Below are positions 35,232 through 47,487 of a DNA stretch of 64,000 nt, piece after piece. Source of the DNA: Hypomesus transpacificus (lineage: Eukaryota > Chordata > Actinopteri > Osmeriformes > Osmeridae). The translations under genes and the position numbers were made by a program. The notes below the pieces were generated by a model. The model did not search any database and was not told where the DNA came from. It saw only the letters and a program-made list of their open reading frames with translations. Location of the stretch: contig NC_061062.1 in assembly GCF_021917145.1 (NCBI RefSeq), positions 1,072,186-1,136,185 on the forward strand. Direction: 5' to 3'. The stretch's first letter is position 1, and the number at the start of each line of letters is the position of its first letter.

Positions 35232-37421
35232 CTCGTGTTGAAACAGTTAGCCAATACATTGGCAGTACATGTGAATAAAGGCGTGGTTTACAGAGTGAAC
35301 TGTCAAAATAATTTTAAAGGGTTCTCCCTGTATTTATATTGTACAAAACTAAATACCCATACTTTTAAAGAGACATAGTCGGTTTACGCCGCTGGACCTC
35401 CGCCATTATTTTGGTATACTGTCATCATAGGTTGGTAAGTTGCTTGAAAAGGTAATCTAAGGTAATGCCATAAACTCCACTTACAGTATGATCTTGAGCA
35501 CTTTCGTCTGTGACCACAAAAGTGAGACGAGTTTGCATGTAATTATATGATAGACAGTTAGAGCCAGACAGGTTTGTTTACATTTAACAGACAAAAATCA
35601 TGATTTTATTGAGACACAATTGAACGTAGGCATACATACAGAGGGTGGGTTTAATTAAATAATTAAACAGTGTAAATAACACTACACAAGACCGTTCTCA
35701 TTCATTCATATTGGTCATAATCAGAAACAATATTACATCACTAATAAAAGAAAAACATGCAGGGGCTCAATAGAAGTGAAGGACATACAATATCTGGTTT
35801 CATTTTTTATCCTGTGCAAATATCACAGAAAATAACTAGTGCGATAAATTATATTTTAACCAGATAAAACATATTGACTCAAGGCAAATGTACCAAAATC
35901 TTTCCTCACATCCCAACCTAACATCACAGCTATCTGAGGAAAAATAGGCAATCTAATTGTTTCATATATATATTTTTACAATCAAGATAAAATAGTTTAT
36001 CTTCACATGATTTTTTTACAAGCAGTATTTTAAAGGCATTTCCATGTGCTTGGTTTGTACCCAGACTTACCTAGTTCTTCCCGTCCCCTAATAATAAAAG
36101 CATTTGTCCAAACATACCATCATAGATGGTAACGATGTTTGTTAAAGCTTATTTAAATGAGAAATACAGTTGAGTTTCATCCAACCCCTAAGGGTTTAAA
36201 TGAATTTAGTGATGATTGAAATGATGTAGACCTTGTGAATGCAAATAATTGGATTCCAGTAAAAAATAAATAAAAAAAACCTGGAAAATGACTCAACCAT
36301 GACTCAAGCAAAAAACGTCATGATTTATGACTACATTTAGTAACAACAATGGGTTAACAACCCTAACCCAACATGAATAACACAGAATAACATGAGAATA
36401 TTAGCTATAAATTATTTGACACTGCAGCTTTCAGTGGAAACAATGTAGAGAAGTTTCAGGAAAGGCTGAAAACAAAACATAAATGTGCTGAACTCGTCTA
36501 CTGAGTTTCTGAGGAATCAGCCTGTGGGTGTAGTCTGATATGGAACTGTGTTCAAGATCGGAGAAATCGGATGGTTTTCAAACGGCATCCTTCCCAGTCA
36601 ACACGAAATATACTTTAACAGAAGATCCAGAATGGCACTCAGTACTAATGAGGTTATGTCTTGGTTTTTCTCTAAACGTCTAAAAGGCCATGTAACTCTC
36701 CGACTGTCATGCACGCCCAAAAAAAAGAATTCCTCTTTTAATTCATAAATATTTTCTTTACTAAAATCTAAAATGTACACTTCTCAAGTATTAATCTACT
36801 TCTTCATTCAACCATCATCACACGGTCAATCATGAAACACCAGTACAGAAACATTAACATTGATGACTGTTTGAATGCCAGTCTTAATCTAAGCATAGAT
36901 TTCCATTTCATTCTTGAAAAACCAGACTGCTTGTGGAGTCTCTCTGGCCATGATAAACAGCAGCTTTTCACAGCTACAACTGACTTAGTGCAAAAACTAA
37001 AAGGTTGCAGTAAAACATGCCAATGTATCTGCAGTTGATGCAGATATCCACTTACCATCCCACAGTACATCCCGTGGCATCAGTGAGAATACACTTAATG
37101 GTAGAATTCATGGAACCTCATTCTAAAACCCCACAGGGTTCACAACAAACCAATATATTTGTGAACATATTACAAATGCTATTTTCTTTGTGGTAGAAAA
37201 ATATCTCAACACCATAATTAAAAAAAAAGCAGTGATTTTAGTGTCGACACAGAATAAAATATTCACTTTGTCTCCTAGCTCACCTTTAAGAGGAAAAAGT
37301 AACATCTACGCCCCTGTTTCTCTACAAGGCATCAGGAACTTTTAGAATCGCTAACACCTTCCCAGCCGCTGCATCTGGGCAACACCAGCTGAGTAACAGA
37401 GGTATGGTGAGGGGGCCATAG
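35232..37421. other. Intergenic DNA and probable zfyve1 3' UTR
   Basis: AT-rich unique sequence with no exon recognised. It is probably the 3' UTR of zfyve1 in its right part and dpf3 upstream DNA in its left part. A minus-strand AATAAA (plus TTTATT) at 35605-35610 is one candidate polyadenylation signal, which would imply a 3' UTR of about 2 kb. Short open frames here match nothing I recognise. Confidence 0.4.
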
Positions 37422-37580
37422 CCCCGATCACATGAGGGGGCAAGAGCCCCGATCACGTGAGGGGGCCAGAGCCTCCATCACATGAGGGGGCCAGAGCCTC
37501 CATCACATGAGGGGGCCAGAGCCTCCATCACATGAGGGGGCCAGAGCCTCCATCACATGAGGGGGCCAGAGCCTCCATCA
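37422..37580. repeat. Minisatellite, 25-bp unit, 6-7 copies, at the zfyve1 3' end
   Basis: Units of GAGGGGGCCAGAGCCTCCAT plus CACAT, ending about 40 bases past the zfyve1 stop codon, so it is likely transcribed within the 3' UTR. Confidence 0.92.
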
Positions 37581-37621
37581 TGTTAAGGGACTCTTCTGTT
37601 TACCGCCCAGGATGACTGAAG

Positions 37622-40600
37622 CTAGAGGTCTCCCGGCTTCTGACTGCAGCTCACGCACACACGCACCAGGTGGTCCCAGCCCCTGGAGGGGACAGGGCGG
37701 CGGACTGAGGAGCACTCATCACACACGCCCTGCCCGCAGGCGCGACAGTGGTGCTTGGACAGCTTGGCAGTGAAGAGGCTTTGGCAGTGGTGACAGGACA
37801 GGATGTCCTGGTCAGGCACCCAGTAGGCTGGACGCGCAGCATCCCTCACCAGGCCTAAGGACAGCAGGAACACTTCGGATGACTGTTTACGCCGTGACTC
37901 ACAACATAGCGTGGATATTTGGGAGTTAAAACGGATCTTGTTACTACATTCTAAATAATTTGTTTATCCTCACATGCCACCAGATGGCAGCAGACTTTCC
38001 ACCTCTCACACTATTACACAATGGTTCTGGAGTGTTTATGGACCTACTCACCCAGTGGGATGTCTATAGCAGTGACCACAGCTCCCAGAGTATGAGTCAC
38101 AGCTTCTCCAACCTTCCTGGCGAGAGTCCCGCCTTCCTCTTCATCAACCTCCTCCTCCAGGAGCTCTGGAACACAGTCAGATCAGGTAGCTAGGTTACCT
38201 CTGCTGCATGCGGCTCCCAGGTAACAGAGACACAGGCAACCTTGCGACACGGTAGCCGGTGCTGTACCTGTGTGTCTCTGCCTCTGCTCAAAGCAGGCGT
38301 CACAGACTCTCACAGGAGCCAGGCCCCAGCCTCTCTCAGCGACGGGCATGGCTTTGGAGGAGCAGCCGTCACAGAAGCCCTCTCCGCAGGCGCGGCAGTG
38401 GTGCTTAGTGTCGTTATCTTGGAACATCTGGAGGCACTTATGGCATGTCTGGAGCACAGGGGGGACACAACAACAAGGGCTTGTTATTGAGCAGAGGCCA
38501 AAGAGGAGGAGCCCTGAGCCAGTTTTATCTTGAGAGCTGCAAACACAGGTTGTGTAAGAGCTTTCAGCCGAGTACCACGTAAGGGCAGTAAACATGAGCA
38601 GCTAAGTGTTGACTTGGCTGTTGGATCATGTTAGCATGCGGTGGTGGTGGGGTGGTGCGTGTGTCACTCACTAATATGAGGGAGTTGGGTTTCCAGTAGG
38701 CAGGTGCGATCTGATCTGTCAGCCAGGAGGTGACGACCTTGGCAGGCTTCACGCTGAGCTCAGACATGGACTGGGAGATGTAGGTGACTCCATCCAACAG
38801 GCGTTGCGCTGCATTACTGTTGTCTTTTAAAAAGCCATCACACTGTGGAAGGAGATCACACTATTGTCAGGTCTTAATTGCTGGGATAAACAGGCTCCCC
38901 CAGTGGGCATGTGTGTGTACTGCGGGCCAACAGGCTCCCCCGGTGGGCGTGTGTGTGTACTGCGGGCCAGACAAACCCCAGGCCAGATGTGCTGGATCTC
39001 GGTGCGGACCACGGTGTCCACCGGGTCCTGGTTTCCAAACCAGTACTGCCGGCTCCGGTAAATCACACCACAGTTAGGACATTCAATCACATACCTGCAG
39101 ACGCAGACATGCAGCACAAGACAGATCACGTTACAGAGATGTTTTGCCACAATACATTTCAAAACACTAGCGATGCAAGTCTAGGGTTTCATAACAACAT
39201 ATTTCACAAAATTCTGCAGGTGATTTTAGACTCTAGCTCAAGGCGAGGATCACTGTGGTTATAATTAGAGACTAGTGGTAACTCTAAGCCTGCCGCCTGC
39301 CCTACAACATGCCCTGGGTCAGCCCTGCCTGCTCACCCAGACCAGGCGTATCTCGCCAGGCCCAGCCAGGGAGAGTCGGACGAAGCAGATGTCTTGGGAA
39401 CCACAAGTACCTCTTTCCCTCCTTCATAGCAGGCCTAAACAGACAGGAAACTGGGGTCAGAGGTCACTGAACAGTCAGTGAACAGGTAGTGACGGGGGTT
39501 CGAGCCCGGTGATGTCAGCAGGTAACAAGAGACCTGCGCCTGGGAGCCTCCTGCTGATTGGACGGTCAGCTGACCAGGCTTACCTTGCAGGTGTAGATAC
39601 GGTTGTCGTAGTGGACAGAGTAGCGACAGCGGTGCTTGGCCTCGTGGGACAGACCCTCCCACAGGTGGTTCATGCTGTTCCTGCAGCCCGCCCTGAAGCA
39701 CAAACAGCAGCGTCACAGGTTACTCACCTGCTCAGCACGTCATCAAAAGGAGCTGGAGAGAGAGAGAGAAACAGAGTACTGACCCACAACTGAGACAGAT
39801 GCTGGAGCAGGTGAAGTACTCATCAGGAAAGAAGCAGCTGTGAGCTACAAGCTCGTCAGCAATCTCCCCATTGAAGCGTTCGCTGAGTGCCTGTTCAGAG
39901 GACACAGACCCATCCTCAGGTGAAACACACCCAACAAAACAACATTTACAAACCTACTTACGTTTCATTTTTAACACACTAGCTTTTCACGTTCAAGGGA
40001 ACATTCCTAACGTCCAGTTTTCAAACTTGTTTCCCCATGTCATTTATGAACCAAAGGCTCCCGACAGGTGAGGCTGCCTACCTGCAGGGCTTTGAAGATG
40101 ATGAGGGGAGTGCGAGGGGAGCGGGTGGCGTTGTTGTCCAGGAGCTGCTCCAGGTTGTGGCGTAGGCCTCCGAAGTCCGTGGGCGGAGTAGAGGTGCGCG
40201 TGCCGCGGTACTGGATGGAACTGAAGGCCTCAGGGAACCTCCCTAGCTTCCTGAAGCGCTCCACCAGCAGCCGGTCCACAGACTCGGACGACTTGTCTGG
40301 ATCAACGCAAGCAGATGCAGAAGGGGTTGACCAGTATGGACAGGAAGTGACACGTGCATCCACTAACTGCTTTCGTTCATCCCACATGATACTAATGTAT
40401 GCTTTTAGCAGACGCAGGAAGCTGAATTATATAAGCACATTACAACAGAGACAGAGAGGAACTGCTTGGCCATAAATTAGACTAGCACAGATTGTTACAA
40501 TTCTACATTCCAGGCCTTCTTTACACCTGTAATTTTACCAATACCTCAGTGACACTATGAAGACATGCGTGAGACGATTCATCATTCTGATATCTGTGAA

Positions 40601-41981
40601 TTCACTCCTTCAAAGACCACATCAAATGATTGTAGAATTACTGTATAGGCTTAGGCCAGTTCACTGCCCAAACAAACACCAACAGCCAACAGTTGTTGGA
40701 TCGTGTTGGTTTGGTGTGATGTGCCTGTTGGTGTTTGTTGGGGCAGTGTGAAAATGAGTTATCTTTTCAAACATTACAAACAGCAGAACATCTGAAATGT
40801 GTGTTGTTTGTTCGACATTGTTGAGGCAGAATGACCTGTCACCTGACCTCAACACTGACCTGAGCCCAGCAACTTGGTGTGGACGGTCTCATGAAAGATG
40901 ACCACAGCAGGCCCCAGGGTGGACAGAGGGACATCCAGGCCACACCTGGCTGTGGTAGCCTTCAGCTCCTTGGTAAAATGCTTCAGGTAGGCGTCCGAAG
41001 CGTCCCCCAGGAACTTGAAGAGGTCGTCGTGGAGACGGTCGGCGTGGGTGCGGTAGATGATGAGGTCTGAGATGGCGAGCACCTTGAGCAGGAGGCGGGT
41101 TCTCTGACCCTGGTTGGAGCTGTTCCCCAGGAGGCCCTCGGTGTCGATCACCACCACCTTGTGGACGGGGTCCAGGGCGGCCCAAACACCCACCGTGCAA
41201 GACTCCTGTGTGGGGGAAGTCTTGAACACTTCCCTGCCCATGAAGAAAGTGTGGTTCAGAGTGTGGGACTTGCCTTCTCCCGTGTTGCCAAAGATCGCCA
41301 CCACCTTCAGTAGTTTGTCAGGAGCACAGTTCAACGTCTTCAAAAACGAATCTTCATCTTTTATCTGTAATGAACGGAACGTTTAAAACAATGTATATGG
41401 TATGCAAGATCCTTTAACCTCTGCCCTCTGACAAGGACAGTAGTACTGAACACAGGGTACGAAAAGACCCTCATCGCGTCACCTACCTGCATCTCCTCGT
41501 TTTCATCCACAAGGAGGAAACTGGTGGCTTTCTCCAGAAGTTTGGATCTCTGGGATTCGGTCGTGTCTATGAATGTGTTCGGGGGGCTCTCTATCTCCGC
41601 GGGGACGGGCGGAGGATAGCTGGTGACGTGGTGCTTCTTCCTGTTTCCTCCGCTGTGGGTGCGTTTCTGACAGTCCTGACACAGGTTGAGTTTGCAGTTT
41701 TGGCAGCGAGCCGTCGCCCTGTGCCGTCCTCCGTCCGCGGAGCTTCCACTGCCCCCTTTGCAGCTGTCACAGTAGGGGACGTGACCCGGGCCGATCTGGA
41801 CCCGCTCGTGGGTCTTCAGACGTTCTTGGCTGTGGAGTTCCTGCTCGCAGCGAACACACTGCAGGCTCTTGCACTCGTCACATTCAAACGCTGCCTCCTC
41901 TGAGCCGGCACAGGCGTAGCTCTCCTGACAGATGAGGCTGGTGTTGACTCCCTTATCGGAGGATGAGCCGTGGCCACTCAT
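37622..41981 (-). CDS. zfyve1: Zinc finger FYVE domain-containing protein 1 (DFCP1)
   Basis: Role (family knowledge): PI3P-binding protein of ER, omegasomes and lipid droplets in autophagy, with nucleotide-hydrolysing activity. Eleven exons, all phase-consistent: 41981-41487 (ATG), 41364-40860, 40296-40082, 39890-39784, 39692-39584, 39434-39337, 39094-38977, 38842-38672, 38448-38268, 38165-38052, 37854-37622 (TAG). Total 781 residues (human 777), apparently intact. N-terminal Cys/His clusters at about 18-120 (CDECKSLQCVRCEQELH; CQKRTHSGGNRKKH). Walker-A GNTGEGKS at 191-198, with the acidic motif VVVIDTEGLLG downstream. Central conserved ER/lipid-droplet-binding region at about 400-550 (CPNCGVIYRSRQYWFGNQDP). 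Two FYVE fingers, about 595-660 (KHHCRACGEGFCDGC) and 712-777 (KHHCRACGQGVCDEC). Exon 7 uses a weak donor, GTTTGT. Same strand as dpf3 and the Rho gene, as separate transcription units. Confidence 0.95.
38889..38970. repeat. 40-bp tandem duplication in a zfyve1 intron
   Basis: Two copies of CAGGCTCCCCCAGTGGGCAT followed by GTGTGTGTACTGCGGGCCA, ending next to the exon 7 donor (38977). The intron is only about 135 bases, so the duplication makes up most of it. Confidence 0.85.
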
Positions 41982-44563
41982 CGTTTCTCAAACGTGAGGG
42001 ATTAAACACTGTTATGCTTGCGGGAGTGGTCTGATTGTAATGCCAACTATATCCAATAGGAGACTGAACAAAACTAAAGTTTGTGACCTTAGTGTTATAT
42101 ATGATGTTCCCAATAGACTACTGCATCTGTAAGCTACACCAAAGACTTGATCTAACGAGACTTAGTATATTATAACAGCTGCATGGTATTCTATTGAAAT
42201 CTTAATTTTCTGTTCCTCTAACAATATCTTGTTTATGAATTAAATGTATGCAGCATAAAGGTGCAAATGTACAATGAGGCAGTAAGATTAGTAGAATGTT
42301 TGGTTAATAGTCCTTTTCAAGTCAACATTTCCTGTAAAAACGTTTCTACTTGCACCATCAAAATATGTCCACAACTGAACAAAACAATTTAGCTGCCAGA
42401 GTGCAGATGAGGATAACAAAATTGCGGTTAGTTGATTAAGGCAGGTGCCGCTTGCTATCCAAGAGCAGTGGCAAGACGATTAACGTTAGCTGTCTTATTT
42501 CCCTGAAATATATAATAATGTGCAAATGAACACAGATGTAGTCCACTTATATCTCTAAACTGGACTGTCACTGTAGTTAGCTAGCCGGAAGAACCCATAG
42601 ACTTAGTTTACGTTTTCGAAAACGGTAGGCTACTTTTGCTTAGCTGCTTCTCCTAACAGTACGTTGGCAAACCAATTGTGCAAAATGTATCTTGCTAGGT
42701 ATCTAGCTTGACATTGAAAATTGTTAGCTAACTATTTAGCTAGCTAGTCTAGTGCTATTGATTCCAACAAGCTTGTCAAACAAAGGACAGTCTTCACTTA
42801 AGTCAGTAGCTAGGACACACTATTCCAACAAGTTCGACGGACAAAATTGTAAGTAGAGAGACGCAAAATAAGTAACATTAGATAACCCGGCAGGAATAAA
42901 TTATAGTTGGTCGCCCTGTATGAAATATGCCTAGCTAGCTAGCTGTTAGTCCACAGCAATTTGTCAACAATAACACAGATGGCTTAACAGTATCAAGCCA
43001 TTCAAGTCAGTCAATGTCCGGAAATCAGCGGGTCCGTTCAAGCACAGACGATACGATGAAAAATGGCACAATTCCGTTGGAGAAGTCTTTAAAAACTGTT
43101 CACTTATTGCAAATAAATCCACCTTAGCGTTGTCATTGTTTTGTTCAGAAGCCCCCTCCCTGAATATCTGGGCTATTTTGTTGGCAGGTCAGATCAGCTG
43201 ATCAGATTATTTTCAGTCATGGGAGGGCAAATAGGGTTCAGGGGATTGTGGGGGTTGTAGTTGACAAAGAATACAAATGTCGGTAGATTTTTGTGGCAGC
43301 GGTTTTTATTGAACCACTTGAGCGTTAAACAGTTGAAAAATAGTATGCAAGTTAGAAATTGAGCTACTGACAAATTGCATAATCCCTATAATAAAAATAA
43401 TATGCATGAATTCTAAATAGAGAAGTCAATTTTAAGATTCCTTCCTTTGTAGCCTGTTGTCTGTTTACTGACACATCGATGGTTTTGTGTCAAGTGTGAT
43501 AATGTTTGGTGGTTGTAATACAAGATAATACCCAAGGTCAGCTTGTGGATATAGATTACTTGGTCAGCAATTTATTTTTTATTTATCCTTTATCCCTCTT
43601 AGTCAGCCAAAGGCATGGCTTAAACCAATTTGCTATGTTACAAAAAGTTAAAAGGAACTACTTTAATGGGAAGGCTTTTCAGATCGAGTCACTAATTTCA
43701 ATGACCTTTGTCTTGTAAATTGGGACCTCAATGCAACAGCAGGTGACCATTGCCTTGGTTTGAGTTGAGGATGACAAAGTGAATTGAATGCTGTTGGGAG
43801 TCCCTGGTCTCCCAGTCTTTCCCTCCATTATTATCAAAGAGTCGACCCCCCTGGAAGAAGGCCTGGGTTTCCCCACTGATCAATTCAAGCCATTGTCACT
43901 TACTGTAGCCTATCTAAAGTAGATGTAAACATTTTAATAGTAGCCTGTAAGTCTGTTTCAGTACCTTAATACGTACCCCACACAACTCCTAGACAAAACC
44001 ACATTTAGACTTAACGTCGCACATTTATTAATCTCTCTATTTGACATGAGACATGTTGTAATTGTGTCAAATATTAACATGAGGGCATTTGACCAAAAAT
44101 GACAACACAAAATGTAAGACCTCTACAAGAGGCAAATATGACTGGATATATAGTTTCTACACATTCCTAATGACTAAGCCCAGAGTAAAACCATGAGATT
44201 TAATATAAATACATGCAGAGTTTGATGGAGATAGCCCAGATATTTGCTTTGCATAGAGAGTTAGGCCTTGCATAGTGTTTACATGTTCCCTGGTAGTGAG
44301 CTATGACACCTTTCAAATAAGGATGTCTAAATAGATTGTGTGAATACTAAAATCTTGCCATGATTAATTTAGTGAGAGGTTGTCAGTGGGGGATGGACGC
44401 CCTAAATATTCATCAAGCCCTGAGCTGAGGTTTATCAACAGCTCTATAATCCGAGGGAATCTTCATTAAATTAACTCCCTTATGTTCGTGGCACAAATCA
44501 ACACATTTCTTCAACAGACTCCCACTGATAGTTCTTGAGTGTTTCCGGATCATGCATGACCAA
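41982..44563. other. zfyve1 upstream and Rho-gene 3' region, no gene seen
   Basis: AT-rich sequence. The left part should hold the zfyve1 5' UTR and promoter, but no clear TATA or first non-coding exon boundary was identified. A TTAGCTAGC-rich stretch at about 42560-42960 is notable for many GCTAGC palindromes. The right part (about 43500-44560) is likely 3' UTR or flank of the RhoV-like gene. No exon was recognised. Confidence 0.4.
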
Positions 44564-45498
44564 TCAGATGAAGCAAAACAACTTCTTCCATCCAACACCT
44601 GAGAAAGTCTTAGCCCGGTCCAGGAGTTTTAACTTATGAGCTTTTTTACAAGCCTGGTGCTTTAAAGAGGCACATATGGCTGAGTCGAATGCTTCTTTGA
44701 GGTTCTTTTGGGTCAGTGCTGAACATTCTACATATCCTTGCGCGCTTATCTTCTCGGCCAGCGACTCAGCCTGTGAGCGAACCACAGGTTTTACCCTCAT
44801 CTGATCCAGATCGATGAGAATATTGACATCGTATCTAAGGTCAGACTGTGTTCCTACCAAAACGATTGGACAAACGGGATTGACGGCACGGACTTGAGGG
44901 ATCCATTTAGTGGCGATGTTGTGGAATGACACTGGGTTGACAACACTGAAGCACAGGATGAACACATCTACTTGCCCGTACCACATGGACCGAAAATGAT
45001 CAAACTCGTCCTAGAGAAAAAGAGATAAGAATAGTATAAAAACCAGTTCATGTAGTATGAGGAGTTAATACAATCATGAATGTAAACTAACTGAATACTT
45101 CTTTCTTTAAGATTTAGGAAACTTATTACCTGTCCAGCTGTGTCCAACAACTGGATTCTAAATGGAATCCCGTCAACGTGAACCAGCCCTAAATGGAAAT
45201 ATACATAAACAGATCATGCATTGAAATTCCCACCACTTTGATCATCTGATTGTGTTTTTGTTTTCGAACACTTACCGGTAAAAACATCAAAAGCCGTCTG
45301 TTGATAGCCATTTGGATAACCGTTGGAGATGTAACTCGTGATCATACTCGTTTTCCCCACGGCACCGTCCCCAATCAACATACAGCTAATTGCGTGTTCA
45401 CTGTTCTTCTCGTGAGCGACATGCATCCGGTGCTTAGCAGGCCTACTGCCAAGAGGCATTTTCGCATTTAGAAAAGATACTTCTGGCTCATTTTTCAT
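44564..45498 (-). CDS. rhov: Atypical Rho-family GTPase, RhoV/RhoU type
   Basis: Role (family knowledge): RhoV/RhoU are atypical, fast-cycling Cdc42-like GTPases that bind PAK and are palmitoylated at the C terminus. Three exons: 45498-45276, 45188-45130, 45010-44564 (TGA), giving 242 residues. G1 P-loop GDGAVGKT 43-50; effector region TAFDVF 68-73; G3 LDTAGQ 89-94; G4 GTQSD 147-151; G5 [17 protein letters not shown]. The C terminus WKKLFCFI has the CxV-like palmitoylation site typical of RhoV/RhoU rather than a CAAX box. I chose the ATG at 45498. The frame stays open further upstream to 45561, but only from a GTG. The ATG at 45459 ([10 protein letters not shown]) is an alternative. The N-terminal 40 residues lack the proline-rich SH3-binding motifs of human RHOV. 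The symbol rests on both sequence and the nearby chac1-dll4; a rhou paralogue is possible. Confidence 0.85.
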
Positions 45499-45593
45499 GA
45501 AGTAGAAGCACGAGCAGGCTCCGCAGAACAACTGCAGGACACCAGAGCGCACATGGTACACTGACTCATTCAGCCAAATTCTATCACCTTCGG

Positions 45594-45600
45594 TTTAAAA
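45594..45600 (-). promoter_or_regulatory. TATA-like element upstream of the RhoV-like gene
   Basis: The minus strand reads TTTTAAA about 95 bases before the chosen ATG, with an inverted CCAAT (45613-45617) about 20 bases further upstream. If functional, transcription would start near 45565 and leave a short 5' UTR before the ATG at 45498. Confidence 0.3.
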
Positions 45601-45620
45601 GAACAATGACGACCAATGAG

Positions 45621-47328
45621 GTACCGGCTTTCGACCGCTTCAATCAGTTGCAAATCACTGTTCACAAATGGGTTTAGCATAGCAGCGCATCCCCCATTCA
45701 TGTGACTGCTACAGAAACAAAATGATCGGCTACTGGGAATTTAAAGATAAATAAATTAGCATTCTAACAATTGTAATAGCACGATGCTGTTGTAAAGTTA
45801 TTGATATATATTGGGACTTGGGTTCATTCGGTAAAACCTATTAGAGGCTAAATTAACCTTTCTCATTACCCCCTCACATAAATAACAAAATAGCCTTATG
45901 GAAGCCGACTATGAATATGGTGCGCTTTTCTATGTAATTACAGATATTTTACATGGTGATATAAAGTCTGTAGGTGGCAATGTTGTTACAATGTTGGCCT
46001 TTCAGCTTGTACAACGGTTTTGTCTCTCCCGGGTCTATAACAGTGTTGGAAGGGCCAACCCTGATCCTATCAACTGGAACACGCTCTGCTGTCTGGTAGG
46101 CCTACTTGTGAGTAAAAGTTTCCCTTTAATGCATGTCTGCCTATATTTCTGTCTGCCTATAATGCATGTCTGCCTATATTTAGGGGGGAACACCATTGAT
46201 CAACTGTGTAGATTAAAGGTGGGCTGTAGGCTATATTTCCTACTTTCTCTATCCCTCTCTTAAATGAATATTTTGACAAGCATATGCGCTTCAAAAAAAC
46301 CTGAAATTGATTGAAATTGATTGTCGGCATCCATTCCATTTTGCGTTTCCTTTTTGATAAATTTCATCTGGACTTTTTCTTGCTGTCAGTTCCAAGTATG
46401 ACACGTAAGCATTGGGACAGATGGAACTATTTAGAGGGGAAATGTAAAATTAGACAGCGTTCCTTATCTGTCAGAGCCTGCAGGAAACTGAGGAAGCGTT
46501 GTGTTGGAAGGTCTCCACTTCCTGTTTGCCGTTGTTCCTCAACTCTTTCATTCTCTCCCTCTCGCTCACTCCCACCTGCAATGGGAGTGATAGTGAATTT
46601 ATTCGCCTCCATCGGAAGACAACATCTGGATGCCCTCTTCATCCCATCACCTGGGCCTATACTGTGGTGGTGACTTCAGTGATTCACAAGTATTGTTCCC
46701 AAGTCCAAGGTCGATTCCACACACAGGAAGCTTCAGCTGTACATGGATTTGGCGACCACATCATGGCGTTTCCTTTACTCATTGTTCTGGTTGCATCGCC
46801 CAAGCTGGACAGTAGAGGGCATTAATACTCTACCAGTTTTCGTACGGACTCGGGCCCAAACAGCCTGTGTACAGTTCAGTTGGTTCATTCAACCCAAATA
46901 CTTCTCCCAGCCGCCCTGAACCAATTTTTCTCAATCCGGTGTCATGTAAACCCAGTAACTGACACAAGTTCCCATCTTGAAACAATAGAATCTGTGGTGT
47001 TAAAAGATTATACGATGTAAGCCAGATCATCGGGGACTAGGAACGTTAAAGGAGAAGTGTCCAGTGTGACAGTGATAAAGAGATAAACAAGTCATTTGCA
47101 TATGTGGGGTACGATTTCTGTCATAATGCTGGTGGATAGGCTTCATACTGATTTGCATACTGGTTTGCCCACATTGCCAAGTCCATAGAACGACAGGGAT
47201 TAGCAGAGGATGCTGTTATCCATGAGATCTAATGGGTCTCTCATTCCCCGCACACACACACACACACATAATGGTATACTAGTCAAACACTTTCTATCAA
47301 GGGATTCAGTGACCTGCCTTTTATGATG
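45621..47328. other. Gene-free DNA upstream of the RhoV-like gene
   Basis: No exon, RNA gene or clear repeat was recognised beyond short CA and CT tracts. Open frames of 60-120 codons (for example 46311-46673) show no family features. Confidence 0.4.
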
Positions 47329-47403
47329 TGAGACAGTGGCCTGCCTCTTATGATGTGAGACAGTGGCCTGCCTCTTATGATGTGAGGCAGTGGCCTGCCT
47401 CTC
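47329..47403. repeat. 27-bp tandem repeat, 3 copies
   Basis: GTGGCCTGCCTCTTATGATG plus TGAGACA, three nearly identical copies followed by a diverged one. Confidence 0.85.
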
Positions 47404-47487
47404 ACAATGTGAGAGAGGGAAGTCAGAGGGGAGTGGCAGGAGAGAAGCCGGTAGTGGGTTAGGGTTAGAGAAGTGTGTTCCACAGGC

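Noticed and set aside
40396..40420. TTTTAGCAGACGC motif as a further copy of the common fish repeat
   Set aside because: Only about 15 bases match, too short to separate from chance.
45499..45561. N-terminal extension of the RhoV-like protein to 45561
   Set aside because: The extended frame begins at GTG, not ATG, and would start almost at the inferred transcription start; the ATG at 45498 is preferred.
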